Shown: positions 32,401-44,726 of the stretch, piece by piece
Layout of the letters: the number at the start of each line of letters is the position of its first letter
How positions within the stretch are numbered: position 1 is the first letter of the stretch
Source of the DNA: Beroe ovata
Taxonomy: Eukaryota > Ctenophora > Nuda > Beroida > Beroidae
DNA length: 64,000 bases
Assembly: GCA_946803715.1 (NCBI GenBank)
Contig: CAMPET010000152.1
Span: 62,023-126,022, forward strand
Reading direction: 5' to 3'
Position numbers and translations under genes: made by a program
The notes under the pieces: model-generated
What the model was told of the DNA's origin: nothing
Databases searched by the model: none
What the model saw: only the letters and a program-made list of their open reading frames with translations

Positions 32401-34600
32401 AATGTTATGATGGTCATGATTGGTGCAGTGGCATATTTGTAGTCTGTGCGTCGAAATCATTGAATGAAGTCTAAACCACCCTAAACCAGTCGTTTGCAAT
32501 GTTGCACAGGTATTCCAGTGACAGTACTTACACTGTGTGCTAGCTGTATTTGTGCTGGTGTGATCACGTACATGGAGGGATTCGGACCAACTACCGTTTT
32601 CGAGTGAGTAGCTATCATAAGACCCCAACTAGTCGTGACGTCACGACTAGTTAGGACAAGTTACGCATGAAGTCACGGGTGACGTCACCCGTGATGTCAC
32701 GACTAGTTGGGGCCTAATATCCAATACCGCATGTATCTCTACTCAAAATATAGGGATAGTTGTCCACATGAATATTATGAGTTCAGTGTCTATACCCACA
32801 TCATGATTATAGGTGTCTGAGATCTAAATGGCCATTTTGTTATGAATTGGTCCTATCTTTTAACGTTTGAATGTACCTACTTTCCTTCGTAATACAATAC
32901 AGTTCAACTAAATTGGGCCAAACTGAGAGTCAATGGTATCATCACAGTTGTTATATCTAGTTATTGACCTCCACTTATCAAGGAGAGGAGTCACTATTGT
33001 ATCGTCACAGATCTAAAGAGGGTGACTTCCATGATTTCCGGCTGTTATACGACAAGCCATGGATACGATGTCCTCCGTACCTCATTGGAATCCTGGGCGG
33101 GTGGTTCTGTTACAAGCATATGGACAGCCTGAAACTATACATATCCACACTGGCTTTCGTGAGTTGATTATATAGGGAATGCTCGGTTAGATTATTGAAT
33201 CCACACTGGCTTTCGTGAGTTGATAATATTGAAATGCTCATTCAGAAATGCTTTCCTTAATTAGAATAGTGATTCAACAATAACGTTTGTGGGTCGATAT
33301 GGAAAATGCTCAACAGCGAGCATTGAACCAAGATGGGTATAAAGCAACTCACAGTGCATAAGCCATGATATCGATCGCATCAAAATAGTTGCTGTTACGT
33401 TTATCTGAGTTCGAAAACCAGGGGAATGGCAGAAATTTTAACTAAAAGCTGATAAACTTCAACATTACAGATGCCCAAGTTACTGGTCGGGTCGTTCTTG
33501 TGGGCTATAACGGGGTTGATCGAGTATTGGGTCGTATTTGGTCTACACAACGACATGATCAAATATACACGTGAGTGTGTCCTTGTGAAATGATACAGTC
33601 AGTATGGTAATTGGTGAAGGTAAACGAAACGAGTGAAGGAGATCCCATTATGGTGATAACATATGTTCCTCCTTGTTTCAAACCCAATTGACTTGATATG
33701 ATTGATATATTTTCGTTTTTAGGAGGAGAGAATTTGAATCTGATAGAGAGTGTGATGTACGAGACGTTTGCGAGGTCTGCATGGGCCCTGGCCCTAGTGA
33801 CACAAGTTATACTGTGTCAGTGCGAATTGGGAGGTTCGTCAATGTGTATAGCACAGTTTAGTTTATGATCACAGTTCAGATATTTTGTGTGCAAAACCAC
33901 TCACATACAGTTGTTTCATGATACCCGTCTTGCATATTCTGTGTTTGACTTATCATTATGGACCCCTCATGAATCATGAAATGAAGCGTAATAGACCCCT
34001 GCCATCCTGTCACATGTTTGAAGTATCACCGCCCCCCTCCCTTATCTAGACATACTGTGTCAGGTGTTATCAACACAGTTCTCAGTTGGAAAGGATGGAT
34101 AGTGCTATCTCGTCTAACATTCTCTGTCTACCTGCTTCACTACATCATCATACACTCATATGTGGCTCAACTCAGGCACCCATTCTTCTACAGCCCTGAT
34201 CTCGAAGTGGTGGGTACACAGTGTGTGTTTTCAATGATTTTTCTTCATTGTTTTCACTCTGAAATTCAGAGGATTGCTAACATTATCAATGGTTTTACAT
34301 CTGGATTTATCTGAGTTTTGGATGCCTATTCAAGTTTGTATTTGCACACTTTGTTACGTAGATGCCCATCGGCCATGCCCATCGGCCACCACACGCCAGC
34401 TGCAGTAATCCAATATTCAAGCACATGAATAGGATATCAAGTTTCAATCTGTCCTGCATATTGTTAAGTTTACTTCCTACTTTCAGGCTGTTGTCTATGG
34501 CGGAATATTGATGCTGTCATACGGTGCTGCGACACTACTATTCACATTTGTGGAACAACCAGTCACTTTTCTTGAGCGTGTCATCTACAGGAAGCAGTGA
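29451..34600 (+). CDS. NRF-6-like membrane acyltransferase, copy 1
   Basis: Fourteen exons: 29451-29733, 29820-29959, 30030-30441, 30525-30683, 30779-30872, 31429-31612, 31789-31860, 32015-32117, 32510-32603, 33011-33158, 33471-33570, 33723-33833, 34064-34209 and 34487-34600. Every junction is in phase, giving 719 residues. A signal peptide leads into the extracellular NRF domain with its cysteines and the hallmark FDALGKPPSGIFEGN. A membrane helix follows, then an acyltransferase-3 domain of about ten helices with LCLNGIRVLSINWVVLGH, SVDSFF and PYLIGILGGWF. The founding member, C. elegans nrf-6, affects fluoxetine resistance and yolk/lipid transport; the family is thought to move acyl groups or lipids across epithelial membranes. 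The start is the first ATG, right before the signal peptide. Confidence 0.9.
32621..32714. mobile_element. Short inverted-repeat element with two TGACGTCA palindromes
   Basis: The ends GACCCCAACTAGTCGTGAC (32621) and GTCACGACTAGTTGGGG (32696-32712) are inverted copies. Inside, 32627-32652 is a perfect 26-bp palindrome and 32673-32694 a perfect 22-bp palindrome, both centred on TGACGTCA. It lies in an intron of acyltransferase copy 1. It has the shape of a miniature inverted-repeat element; the target duplication is not clear. Confidence 0.65.
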
Positions 34601-34964
34601 ATGACAGTAGCGTGATTGATAACTTCGTGTTTCATCATCCTACTTATTTGAATATTGTAGCTTTTGATGATTTTTGGGATTTTTACGTTTTTTTAAATGT
34701 TTCTATGGCATGTTTATTGATTGATTTTTGTGCTTGAATTCATATCTTTGATGTGGGGTTGGGCAACAATTTAATTTTATACCGTAATTCATGAAGAGTT
34801 ATTTGGTGCCAGTGGATTCAATTATTCTCGTTTCCAAGAATAATTGTCAAATTTCATCCAGATTGCCATTTCTTATCTACTGTCTTTCTAACTCGGTACC
34901 TAACGAATAAACCTACTTATCATTTTAGGTAGTGAATGTACGCATGTACATTGTAAATGTTCAG
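34601..34964 (+). other. 3' end of copy 1 and 5' side of copy 2
   Basis: Only 364 bp separate the two acyltransferase genes. AATAAA at 34906-34911 is the only good poly(A) signal here, yet it lies just 54 bp before the copy 2 ATG. Transcripts of copy 1 may therefore run right up to copy 2, or the two may overlap. Confidence 0.5.
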
Positions 34965-37900
34965 ATGAAGGCAATACTCTTCCTACTCCCCCTAGTTCTT
35001 CTTCCCACATTTGGACAAAGATTCCCTCCCGATATCAATATCAGTGAAATCAAGCTACCAAATTTACCACAACTACATGATCTACAGAGATTGGCGGAGT
35101 CGTGGCATAGCGCAGAGAATTCGGCTTGTATGGATAAACTGGTCTCTCTGGCCTTGAACTACAATTCACCAGATCCTGTTAAGGCTCTGGAAACTATTTA
35201 TTGTGAGTATGGAAACTTTTCTAAAGTCATGGGACGAACATTAATAATTGTAGACACAATTGAGTGGACCTAACGAGGAGTGAGGCAGCCACACTGTCAC
35301 ACTTGCCATAAGATTTGTTTTCAGAATTTCGAGTAAGGCGCGATGCAACTGCTATGATTACCAGTGCGCACAAAAGCAATTATTATCACGCGACGCACGA
35401 TCGATAGCACGCGCGCGAGATCTTATGATTCCGCATTGTACTTCTATGCCACGCGCTGGAATCAAGCCAATCCCACTACTCTTTATCTCCTCGCCAGTTT
35501 TTGATGCCATCGGGAAACCGCCGTCTGGTATCTTGACAGGAAATGTTATAATGCCGGGCAATTACGACGTGTGTTTGTCAATGAAAAACACTTCTCTGGG
35601 ATACTATGACTCTTGTAGTATTACAGCAAATGCTCTACTTGGGAAAGTAAGTTGCTCGACGCAAGTCTTTACTACCCAACTTGTTATAACTTACTTCTTG
35701 ACGAAATCTAAGATATTATGAAATGGTCATTGACGTAACAATGGTATAGAAAATGGGGGCACGTTCATCAAATAATACAATTTTCCACTAGGTTTACCCC
35801 GTAACCATAACGTGGTCTGGTTGCCTGCCTCTGGAGTGCAGATTTGGGAATGCTACAGATGTCGAGAATGAACTATACACATATCTTAACAAATACCTAG
35901 GAAATGCGATTTATATGATCCCTGGTGAAGCTACCAGAACATGTGAGGGTCAGGTGAAGTGGGAAACTGGTACCTATGTGGCGGTCACTTGCATGGCACT
36001 GGTGACAATTCTCGTTGTTATAGGTATGTTTCAGTGGTGAAATGAGTCCTGTTTAGGTCTGTCAAGTTGTTGAGCATTGAGTGCCACTAGGCCATAGGCA
36101 TACTTAGTGGATAAACACAGGATAATTAGTGGATAATTTACAGGTTCTCTTTGGGAATTACTAGAGCCTATTCTCGTTAGTTGTAGTGGGAGCCCAGCTG
36201 AAGATCTGAAAGTACTGGTAGAACATGAGGTTGCTGAAAACGTCTACGAAGATATCGCTCCACAAACTGTTCAGAGCCATTCTGTCTCCCCAAATGGCCA
36301 TGTGCATGGTTCAAACGTGATAAACGATGAAGATCACTTGACTTCGCGCGCATCAGCAATAGGGAAATTCTTCAAATGTTTCGCTCTACAGCGCACTCTG
36401 TCAATCTTGACTGGCACAACCACTAAGCCGGGAACTATCACGTGTCTTAATGGTATTCGAGTACTGAGTATCAACTGGGTGGTCCTAGGACATGTGTACA
36501 TGACGATATCCTTCTTCAACGCAACACCAGCTCACTCTTTGAAACTGATGAGGAGGCACAATTTCGGATTTGTGTTTAACGGACTGCCGTCAGTCGATTC
36601 TTTCTTCACTCTAAGCGGCTTCCTTGTCGCGTTCTTGTTGCTCAAGCAACTGAAGAGTGGAATGAGCACTATGAAATGGGTTGCTTACTATGTTCACAGA
36701 TACTTCAGACTAACCGCACCTTACGCTATGGTCATTCTAATTGAGGTAAAACACAGATAAAAAATATCATATCGTATTATCAGTACACTCTACGCGTACT
36801 AGCCCCACACAATCCCCCCAGCGAATACCGACCGCGGCTCTTCGCGTGGTCCCGTACCGTATTGATACTACTGTGCCAGCACTAAAACTGTTGTTTCAGG
36901 GGTTTATGTACAGGGTTTGGGGCTCTGGTCCGTTCATGTCAAAGTGCGAAGTGACCCACACGAGGTGTAAAGACAACTGGTGGACAAACCTCCTCTACAT
37001 CAATAACTTCATACCTAAAATACCGGGGGATGTTTGCATAGGACAAACTTGGTACCTGGCGAATGACATGCAGTTCTTCCTCATCGCTCCTATTTTCATA
37101 ATCCTACTGTTTAGGAAACCTTTAGCAGGTGAAAAAACACTCCTTATTCATGTTCTATCTTTCATGTTCATTTTTTAACTGTTGTTTCAGCTATCCCACA
37201 CTATAAAATGTTTGGAATTTGCCTCAATCGACGTCATTTCCATGCAGGTATTGTCGCTAATTTGTCAACCATTGTTGCAAGCATGGTCACTGCTGCCACC
37301 CTGACATACGTCTACAACCTGGGACCTAGCGTTGACGCTGAGTATGTCTTTACAATTACAAATGAAACTGGCAGCTACGGGTCCAATCTTAGAAAAACTT
37401 GACTTAATTTTTCTCTTAAATACGTTTCTAATTCTCCTAATTTCAACTAACTCCTAATTTCAACTAACTCCTAATTTCAACTAACTCTGTTATAATTTCA
37501 ACTAACTCCTAATTTCAACTAACTCTTTTATATCATGCATCCAGCACTAATGTGGATAAGGATTTCTACACGGTGTATAACAAACCGTATGTCCGGGTGA
37601 CGCCCTATCTCATTGGTATATTGGGAGGATGGATATATTGGAAGTATGGGCAGAAACTAACAGCGGCTGTTTCTCGCCTACCATTGGTTTAAAACGTCAT
37701 ATTCAGAGTGTAATGATTACCTCCAATGACCGGTAATTAGCTAATTTTAGTTCCACACTGGGCTAATAATAATGTTTCAGTGGAAGCAAGTGGTGGTAGC
37801 CACTCCCATATGGCTGGTAACCGCTACCATCCAGTACTTCGTGGTGTTTGGTCTCTATGACGACCTGATAGATACTAACATAGGTACTGACTACTGATAA

Positions 37901-38587
37901 CAACCTGGGAAAATGTCAATTGCACTGATCGTTATACGTCCGTTGATCATCTTTTGAATCAAAAGATGGTCATCGCAAAAGATGATGATCAAAAGTTTTA
38001 TCATCTCGGCAGATTCAATAAAACCTCATATTGACAATTCCCAGGACATAAATTGCCAAGTAGAGTGGACAGTATAAGCTACCAGTCTCTGGCCCGGGTC
38101 GGCTGGGCCCTCTCACTGACAGTACAGATCCTCATGTGCCAGTGTGGACTGGGGGGTTTCATCAACGATCTGCTGAGCTGGAGAGGATGGCTCATATTAT
38201 CTAGACTCACGTACTCTGTGTACCTCATACATCTCGGCTTATTGAACATGCTCCTGTATCAAACACGACAAGGACTGTACGGTGCTCCTGACTACTACGT
38301 GGTGCGTATAATCACGTGATTTCGTAATTCTAGGCTATCATTCGCAATATTTAATTATACAATTAAATTGTATAATCATGACTATGATCCGAAGTATAAC
38401 CGATTTTTAAGATTACCCCATAATATGAAGCTGCGAGTACTAATGATATTGATAAACTCCGCAGGCGATTCTCTACTTGGGAGTGCTGGTGATGTCATAC
38501 CTTGCTGCATCTGTACTCTACGTGACGTTGGAACAACCTGTAGCCTCATTAGAGACACTTACTTACAGGAAACCGAAAAAACAATAG
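34965..38587 (+). CDS. NRF-6-like membrane acyltransferase, copy 2
   Basis: Ten exons, 34965-35202, 35498-35646, 35792-36023, 36144-36745, 36900-37128, 37248-37341, 37545-37686, 37781-37883, 38045-38301 and 38465-38587, all in phase, encode 722 residues. The signal peptide is MKAILFLLPLVLLPTFGQ. The NRF domain has FDAIGKPPSGILTGN. After the first membrane helix and a cytosolic linker comes the acyltransferase-3 domain (LNGIRVLSINWVVLGHVYM, GLPSVDSFFTLSGFLVAFLL). The C-terminus VTLEQPVASLETLTYRKPKK parallels copy 1's FVEQPVTFLERVIYRKQ. Length and order match copy 1, so this is a tandem duplicate, but intron positions differ: exon 4 here spans three exons of copy 1. Confidence 0.9.
37429..37527. 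repeat. 17-bp tandem repeat in intron 6 of copy 2
   Basis: About five copies of CTCCTAATTTCAACTAA, one interrupted by TGTTATA. The pyrimidine-rich strand runs into the acceptor of exon 7 and may serve as an extended polypyrimidine tract. Confidence 0.8.
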
Positions 38588-39175
38588 CGGATCATAGTAA
38601 TACTCAGATAACTTCTACTGGCTTGTTTTATTCTGGTCAACTTTATTAAAGTGATGAGCTTATTCTTTTCTTGATTTTAATGTGTGTTTATTTTGCTCAT
38701 GATGAATGGATGTTTATATTTCCTTTTGCCTAATTTTTGTGAAATGATCAGTCAGGTTTTTACGTATAGTATCCGATATTTATTTGTATTGTGGAGAATA
38801 ATTCTTGTTGAAATTTAACTATTGAAACACTCGAATTAAAGCTTTTGATTTGTTCAATGATCGTTAAGTAATATTAACAAAAACAAAACCTAAAACAGAA
38901 ATAATTGAATCAACTTGAAATAGAATAGCAATTGTATAATATGTCAGTAAAATTTACATTTTCGATAGTAGTTCCTGCCAGCAGGGTTTCTAAAGAAGGG
39001 ATGAGAAACACCATATTCATAGTTTCTCATAATCTACTATGTACATGAATAATTAATATTAGCACTAAAGACTATAAGGGCATCATTTCACAGTTTGCAC
39101 AATGAATATCAATAGTACCACCCTTACTTCACACACACACACGCACAACTCCAACCGAACGCACAGATGTCACCC
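38588..39175. other. Convergent 3' spacer
   Basis: This interval lies between the 3' ends of acyltransferase copy 2 and the phosphatase gene. AATTAAAGC near 38834 may be a variant poly(A) signal for copy 2. A short CA run lies at 39131-39142. Nothing else is visible. Confidence 0.4.
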
Positions 39176-41723
39176 TCATGTGAGGAGTTTTTGTTGCAGT
39201 TTGATCAGAAGGTTGCTGCCCAGCTGCTTGCTCATCGAGCCCTCGGCTACCGTCAACATTGCATGTACCTGATATGGTTGATGAATAAGGTAATAACGAA
39301 TTTTGCCAAGCAAGCAGTTTGGAATGTCACCATTATAATCTCACATACTTCTTCGCAAAAAGCTCCAACACAGAATTTATACTGCTCTTTGTTGCTCACT
39401 AGTCCGGGCCTCTGGTCCCGAAGAAATTCCAACAGGGCACACAGGTCAATTTCCTGCGGGGGAATGTGTACTGTGAGCCATCTGACCCATCGAGGTTCTG
39501 ATAAATCATAGGGTGGTATTATGCCCATGTTGGTGATGCTTCTGAAAACATATAAGTGCACTGTGTTTCAAGAATAGCCACACCCCAAGCTCAATTACTG
39601 AATTGTAACCACTTTTGGCAGTGATAAAATCAATGTTGAAATGTGCACGACGCGCGCTCGCGAATAATGTGAAAATAGCGCGGAATGCATCAAAACTTTG
39701 TCGACGCGCCGTCCGTTTATTCCGATGAAAATGGCACAAAATATGTCACACAGGAAGAGTACACAAGTGTGACATTCATGTGGTCCCAGTCCTGAGATAC
39801 TGGCCTTCATCGGGCCTTTTCACAGTCTCAATGAATTCATTCATCACCAGCAGATGATGACTCAACTGCTATCTGATAATCCACTGTAAATCCTGACTAC
39901 ACCAGGTGAGCAACTATTTCATACACCACTGCCCCCACTGAGCGTGCAGACTGCATGTTCTACATGTGAATCCTAATACACCAGCTCCAATCTATAGTGT
40001 AACTCTTACACAGTCACCTTGGGACATATTGGAATCCACGACCAGATTTGTCAAGAGATGCATAATAAGTGGTTTATATTGAAAATTGACAGGTATGGGC
40101 TAGTGTAATGGGTGCTGTAGTTGTTGAAGGGTGAGTGGTGAAGTGGTATGGCCACCGGACCTTCGATCGAGATATCATGGCGCGATTCTTGTCCAGCGCA
40201 CTGATCAGCTAAGGATGAGACATTTAAATCAAGCCTATACAGATTGACAGCCGAGCGTACAGGAGGGTTAAATGAGGAGCTGTCCATTGTAGACAGGTCT
40301 CGAGCGAATAAAGTATAAATGTTTGGTAGTATAGTTGCCAACTGCCCACTGGTATTGTGTCCAGGATACTTTAGAGGGTGGACTTGAAGGCTAACAGGCT
40401 CGGTCTCATTGTACAGTCGGCATGGATTATGTTCCAAAGTCATAGGATAATGAAAAATAGGATAATGAAAAATTTTTCAAAGGCTGATCATTTTGACCTA
40501 CTTTGTGGTATGGCAGCGATAATAATTACTCGTGTACCATAAGTAAAACTCTTCGAATTGATATAAAAGATTCGCTGCAACTAACCTTGATTTTGTTTCC
40601 ATCTCTAATGAGTTTTCTGATAGCTAGCTCCAATAAGACGAAGAGTCCACTTCTCCCCAAACCATCTCTGCAGTGAACGACAGTAGGGGTCTTGGATGAA
40701 ATATTACTCCGCTGGATCTGAATTTTTCATGACTGCTCAGAATGAATAAGGAAGTGATGTATGAAATACACAGTCAGTTCATCACTCCCTTGATCGCCGA
40801 TGAGTCAGTAGAACCGGATTGAATCCGCACGATGAAAAGCAAAATATTATAACAAGTGCACGTCGTGAATAAAGACCACCCACCTACCTTTCTACGGAAC
40901 TCCAAGAAAGAAGTAAGGTCGGAGGGTGTTTGCAGCTCATCGTTCCAACTCTTAAACTGAAACTGAGTGACCGTTCTGCTGGCACCAGATAGGATATCCT
41001 TTATGTAAAAGCTACGGATGAGGTAGTGGGGACATACTGCGTGTTTTGAAACTACACACAGCTCAAACTGTCCATAGGTTATTACACCTTCTTTTGGCCA
41101 GTACCTGCAATATGTTGTATAGATGCATCCAAAATGTGATGAATGAGACAATGTAAAAAGTTCATCATAAGTGGCGCAAACCTGCATCCTTTCACATCTC
41201 CTTTTTCTCTGACTACAGAGAGCATTACAATTGTAGAAACGTTGCATTCCCAAATCATCTTCCAAAACTGATTGATAGTGGAGGGCATGGGGCTCTGAGA
41301 GGCAATGAACACTGGCTGCTTAGGGTTATGGTCAAATAGAAAACTCGCATTGGCAAAGTCATAATGCTCTCTTGAGTTTATCTTCGGTTCATGTAGTGTA
41401 ATTTGACTCATCTTGCGACTTAGGTACTGATATCCATTGACTGATAACTTCAACTGTCTTGGGAGTTTTGAGTTGAGATAATCAGGAGTGTGTTTCACGA
41501 TATAATTCCATTCATTTTCAAGTCTGGAGGTATCTGTAGTATACTGCTCTAGAACATTAAGAATTAGGTGTCTTGTGGAAACTGATATATGCTGTGTGAT
41601 CCTTTCTTCGGGCCAGGCTGTCACTCTATTACTACCATCATAGATATAACCTTGTCTTATTTTCTGTTTCTTGGACCTATGCTGAGAGGAGCATGGTTCA
41701 TCTTTGGCACCATTTTGGTTCAT
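39176..41723 (-). CDS. Classical protein tyrosine phosphatase
   Basis: Five exons, 41723-41182, 41104-40888, 40717-40586, 39453-39349 and 39268-39176, in phase, give 362 residues, nearly all one PTP domain. In order: a substrate-loop region (HYDFANASF in place of DYINAS), VFIASQSPMPSTINQFWKMI, the general-acid loop FQFKSWNDELQTP (WND instead of WPD, Asp kept), the P-loop VVHCRDGLGRSG with the HCx5R cysteine and arginine intact, and the Q-loop region LRDQRPGLVSNKEQYKFC. It is therefore probably catalytic. No membrane segment or targeting domain is seen. The ATG lies right after an AG (GGAACAG|ATG), so a longer N-terminus from an upstream exon is possible. Confidence 0.87.
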
Positions 41724-42381
41724 CTGTTCCTATTTAAATGTCAGTGATTTTGTAGTAACAAAAAGCTTAGAATCTTAAGTGTATGGTATAAACTGTAGTG
41801 AAAAATTCCTCCAAGCATCAACAGATTTAAAGGGATCAAAAGCAAAAGTAAATTATCAAAATGTCATTTTCAAAATGACATCAAGAAGTGGTTCTCAAGA
41901 AAACAGAAGTCCAAAATATGGAAAAGGAGCATGAAAAATAACTGCATGATCAAAACATAGGCCCACTTGTCAGAGACAAATATCAACTCTTCAGATATTG
42001 ATCCTGAATCAAGAATTAAAAACAATGCTTGGTTTTAGGGGTATTTGAAGTTTGCACCACACAGCTGCTATTAGTTCAACATGCTGAGAGTAAGAGTCAG
42101 AGTAAAAGTGGATGTCTTCATTTGAAATATTGATAATTGAATTATTATCCCCTGATCTCCTCATAGAATAACAAATAAGGTTATGGAAAATTGAATTGAA
42201 AATAGAAAGGATCATGGTATTCAACCATCACTTTTATAAATCCAGTAAAAACACCTTTATCTGTTGAGGTGTCCAGTAACCGAGTAAAGATAAGGTCAAT
42301 AAATGTTAATAGATGTTAATACCTATTTTCTTTGCAATTCAGATGTTTTGCTCCAGAACACTTTCAAAGGAGTTAACATTG

Positions 42382-42505
42382 GTTGTCGATCGATGATAGA
42401 CCCTGTCGAGAATTTTGTGTGTGCGCGCGCGGCGCAAACTTATTCTCAGACAGCTGACGCAAGCCGCTTCGCGGCATGCATCAGCAATTAAGCATTGCCA
42501 GACAA
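42382..42505. mobile_element. GTTGTC-family inverted-repeat element, copy A
   Basis: It begins GTTGTCGATCGATGATAGAC and ends ...GCATTGCCAGACAA, with an internal GCAAGCCGCTTCGCGGC hairpin core. It shares both ends with copies B (42651-42761) and C (62560-62653). Confidence 0.7.
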
Positions 42506-42650
42506 TCTGACCACTTTGCAAAGGCGCGCGCAATTTTTTTGACTTATTTATTGGACTATAATTTTCAATTTTTTTAACCGATTATTTCAATATTTCAACC
42601 TATTTCATGTTCAGTATTTCCACATAATTCAATTTATTTCAGCTGATTTA

Positions 42651-42761
42651 GTTGTCGGGCGATGCCAGACCGCTGATGCAAACTTATTCTCTGTCTGAGA
42701 ATAAGTTTGCGCCGCGCGCGCGAAACGAAATTCTCGACAGGGTCTATCATTGATCGACAAC
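42651..42761. mobile_element. GTTGTC-family inverted-repeat element, copy B
   Basis: It runs GTTGTCGGGCGATGCCAGAC ... ATCATTGATCGACAAC in the opposite orientation to copy A. TGATTTA directly flanks both ends, a 7-bp target-site duplication. The middle holds a perfect stem (AACTTATTCTC/GAGAATAAGTT). No transposase is encoded. Confidence 0.75.
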
Positions 42762-43558
42762 TGATTTAGCAAAATGTGTTGTATTCTATTCATGATGAGA
42801 CTTTCTAGTCTGCCTCTATCAATTATATTATGAAAATTAGAAAACCCCTCGTGTGGGTGTGATACACTACACACTGTTTGGTACATGAAAAAGAATCTGA
42901 TGAGCATCAATGATTGACTGATGATTGATTGACTGACATATTGTGAAAGATTTTGAATGAAGTAGCTTATTAAATCCAGATTCCAGATCAAGAATGATCA
43001 CAGCAGCACCATTAGAAGTGAGCCTACAAGCTACTACTTTTTGCACATGCAACCTTCCTATTACCATAGCAACACACAATATGCAGCTATGCACAGAAAT
43101 AAAAGAGAGAATACCGAATTATAATAGAGACTTGGGAGTCGCCAAGTACTACTGTAGTCCCAATAAATATAAATGCACCAGATAATGAAATGACTAACGC
43201 ATTGTGAAAGATGCTGAACGTAGTGGCTTTAATCCAGATTCCAGATCAAGAGCAATTGCAGCAACAGGTCACTGAGTGTGATGATTCAGTGCAAACAGAA
43301 ATATATCCTACAAGATCTGACTGTCATTGCCTGCCCATCGAACTGCATGTGCAACTCTTGTGTCCCTATCAATAGTGAGAGCAACATAATCAAAACAGCA
43401 CCATGAGGCTACAGGCTACTACTTTTTGCATGTGCAACTGATACTCTACCAAAGCAACACAAACGTGTTGAACACAGAGAGCCCATAAAATAAATAAATA
43501 AATTATTCTACAGGATTATATACNTTAATGTCGCTAATTTATAATGTCGCTAAATCTA

Positions 43559-43745
43559 GTGTTGAACTGCACAGTGTTGAACTGTACAGTGTTGGACTGT
43601 ACGACGTGTTGAACTGCACGGTGTTGAACTGCACGGTGTTGAACTGTATGGTGTTGAACTGCACGATGTTGAACTGTATGGTGTTGAACTGTACGGTGTT
43701 AAACTGTACGGTGTTGAACTGTACGGTGTTCGGGTGTTGAACTGC
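43559..43745. repeat. 15-bp minisatellite GTGTTGAACTGTACG
   Basis: About twelve head-to-tail copies with a few substitutions (GCACG, GTATG). The period is a multiple of three and the array is open in more than one frame, but it does not look like a gene. Confidence 0.92.
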
Positions 43746-43896
43746 TCACCACTCTTCACTCAATTGTGCTTGTCGCAGTCGAGCAGTGTGTGAGTGGACA
43801 GGAATCTTCAATTTTGCAGTACCTATACTACAATCTACATCTAACACGCTTCTTTTGACCTGATGTGAAATAGTCGTTCGTTACAGTTCTGTCGAT

Positions 43897-44726
43897 TCAT
43901 GTCACTGTCGGCAAAATACTGAAGTCTGTAGCAAATGCAATACACAATACTTCCCCTGTTAAATGTGTAGTGCTGTTGAATGAGTCGAATCCAATCTTCA
44001 AATCTGCAAATGAGCTCCCCAATTCCTCATATGTGATCGGTGTGACAGCGAAAGTTTGACAAGATTTCAAACTGTGCCCAGACTTCGTCAACTTGGTTGA
44101 CAGCACATCATTGACTTCTTGATGAGAGCTTGCACCGTCCATACCTGAAGTTAATTTTGGTCATTGACATTATACTTTGAGAAAGATCTCCAAATCATAA
44201 TGCAGCTACACTTTTATGTTATGTCTCACTCTCGCGCGACCATAATTCCGCGCGATTCAGAATCTGTATGACACGCTATAGTACGTGAGGTAATACACGC
44301 TACGTGAGGCAGTATCTGGAAAGGGGGCCTTGGAAATTGTCTCCTCTTGGTACCAATTCTCTCCGGAAATTCCAATCTTGCTTCATAATTACATTTACCG
44401 GAGAGAGGGGATGGGCATGGAGCTATATGCTAATTATATGCGGTCACATTGAGTGTGAAACACAAACAGAGAAATTACTTTGATGATATCTCAATCGTGT
44501 TTATTGTATGAAAAATCCACGTGAGTCAGACCGAATCAGACCAGTATTCTCTGTATTTTCCATCATATATCAGGATCAAATATATATTATGATGCGTTTG
44601 ACAATGAAATATCTTCGTGGAAATTTGCAGAATAGAATACAATGATGAAAAATTAGCCGAGAACACAATTACAATGTGTTGAGTAAACATACGAGTTGGT
44701 CCCATGGAATCTGCTTTGAAGCCCAT
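43897..44726 (-). CDS. Small two-exon protein of unknown function
   Basis: Exons 44726-44693 and 44144-43897 join in phase 1 (ACTC|GTATGT donor, TTAACTTCAG acceptor) to 93 residues. It starts MGFKADSMGPTRMDGASSHQ and ends FATDFSILPTVT. It has no signal peptide or membrane segment and is rich in Ser and Thr. The support is the open frame plus matching splice phase; I recognise no family, and it could be part of a larger gene or spurious. Confidence 0.35.

Larger units (their letters stand above)
41724..43523. other. Repeat-bearing intergenic region
   Basis: Apart from the two inverted-repeat elements, this stretch has two diverged copies of a segment with CAGATTCCAGATCAAGA and ATGAGGCTACAGGCTACTACTTTTTGCA-like sequence (42965-43085 and 43220-43460). 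No gene is supported. Confidence 0.45.

Noticed and set aside
29451-38587. Bacterial transfer as source of the acyltransferase genes
   Set aside because: The acyltransferase-3 fold is shared with bacteria, but the N-terminal NRF domain and many introns show ordinary animal nrf-6-like genes.
40051-40443. 130-codon minus-strand open frame in the phosphatase intron
   Set aside because: The phosphatase reads in phase directly from exon 3 to exon 4 across this interval, and the frame has no PTP-like sequence.
43528-43759. Repetitive VLNCT and STPYS open frames
   Set aside because: Translations of the 15-bp minisatellite on the two strands.
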